64,000 nucleotides of DNA from assembly GCF_020215665.1 (NCBI RefSeq), contig NZ_CP084061.1, positions 3,890,501 to 3,954,500 of the forward strand, read 5' to 3'. The notes under the pieces are model-generated. The model ran no database searches and was not told where the DNA came from. It was given only the letters and a program-made list of their open reading frames with translations. Source of the stretch: Blautia parvula. Its GTDB lineage: Bacteria > Bacillota > Clostridia > Lachnospirales > Lachnospiraceae. The position numbers were made by a program, and so were the translations under genes. Numbering within the stretch: the first letter of the stretch is position 1; each line of letters begins with the position of its first letter. Shown here in pieces: positions 63,733-64,000 of the stretch.

Positions 63733-64000
63733 GCTTTGATTTCCTCCTTCTTTTCAAACTCTGAAAAATACTGCCACGCATAATACGCTTTAATTACAAC
63801 CGAAACAGGAATTCCCGCATATTTTAACGCAGCACCGGAATACACTGCAGTCGTATGGTGCCCGCTCATCCCCCCTCATAGTAGACAAGCGTTCCGCCCA
63901 TGTGGTAGTCAATTTTCACACACCATCGTATAAATGCAACAGAAAACCAGTCCCAGTTAGTTTCATATTGTTACGACTCTGCCATTATATCGAAGTATAC
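63729..64000 (-). pseudogene. Broken gene upstream of the oxidoreductase, cut by right edge
   Basis: The 3' part reads MSGHHTTAVYSGAALKYAG to KKEEIKA and ends in a stop that overlaps the oxidoreductase ATG (ATGA). Directly upstream another frame reads TNWDWFSVAFIRWCVKIDY to GGTLVYYEGG and ends at a TGA. One extra base in the six-C run at 63870-63875 would join them. A further shift or stop occurs near 63970. The protein family is not recognised. The coupled stop and start show it belongs to the oxidoreductase operon. Confidence 0.55.

Noticed and set aside
1-64000. CRISPR arrays, tRNA or rRNA genes, riboswitches, prophage
   Set aside because: No regularly spaced repeats, no cloverleaf or rRNA-like segments, no recognisable riboswitch core and no phage structural genes were seen by eye; a covariance-model search would be needed for small RNAs.

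Overview
The window looks like chromosomal DNA of a low-to-medium GC Firmicute, most likely a gut-type Lachnospiraceae or related Clostridia. The basis is strong AGGAGG-type ribosome binding sites, many lipoprotein transporters, LacI-controlled glycan loci, VanRS-like two-component pairs and Clostridia-type small families (DUF3795, DUF3788, TudS-like). Almost all genes are on the minus strand. No rRNA, tRNA, CRISPR array or intact insertion sequence was seen.

Left part (1-7973): a glycan operon with an RbsABC-type sugar importer, a GH3 glycosidase and a GH31 alpha-xylosidase cut by the left edge. It has a clear promoter, three AAACGTTT operators and an adjacent LacI regulator. The enzyme pair suggests xylose-containing oligosaccharides such as xyloglucan fragments. 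At 9076-11789 lies a compact four-gene pyroglutamate operon (DUF969-DUF979-pcp-gamma-glutamylcyclotransferase), flanked by two free-standing GyrI-like effector-binding proteins.

Middle (13252-23762): the most unusual locus. A VanR/VanS-like pair is followed by a very long solute-binding lipoprotein, a small lipoprotein, a HlyD-type adaptor with a long coiled coil, a membrane protein with a MacB-like extracytoplasmic domain but no FtsX core, two MalF/MalG-type permeases and an MsmK-type ATPase. Parts of an importer and parts of an export/tripartite machine share one apparent operon.

24349-33553: an arabinan locus with a binding protein, two permeases, a GH51 arabinofuranosidase, a LacI regulator, a 5'-truncated GH43 and a secreted GH93-like exo-arabinanase with binding modules. 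A palindromic ATTGTACAYGTR motif lies before both the transporter and the secreted enzyme.

33902-43722: a DUF255 thioredoxin-like protein, a D,D-carboxypeptidase with a decayed VanS-like kinase behind it, an M20 amidohydrolase, an IbrB/IbrA pair (ParB-like plus PAPS-reductase-like) and a divergent, frameshifted tandem-GntR regulator.

44040-51931: an island of short single-domain genes (GNAT, DUF3795, TudS-like, VanZ, inositol monophosphatase, VOC, SLOG) containing a decayed segmental duplication and a frameshifted flavin-binding protein gene.

52833-59050: a complete phosphorelay (hybrid kinase, Hpt, REC-HD-GYP-GGDEF regulator) divergent from an intact tandem-GntR regulator paralogous to the broken one. 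The right end holds two related lipoproteins, an IS30 transposase remnant, a decayed DUF3788 gene, a Gfo/Idh/MocA oxidoreductase and a broken, edge-cut gene coupled to it. Several broken genes differ from the expected frame by one missing base in a short homopolymer, so sequencing error must be considered beside real decay.
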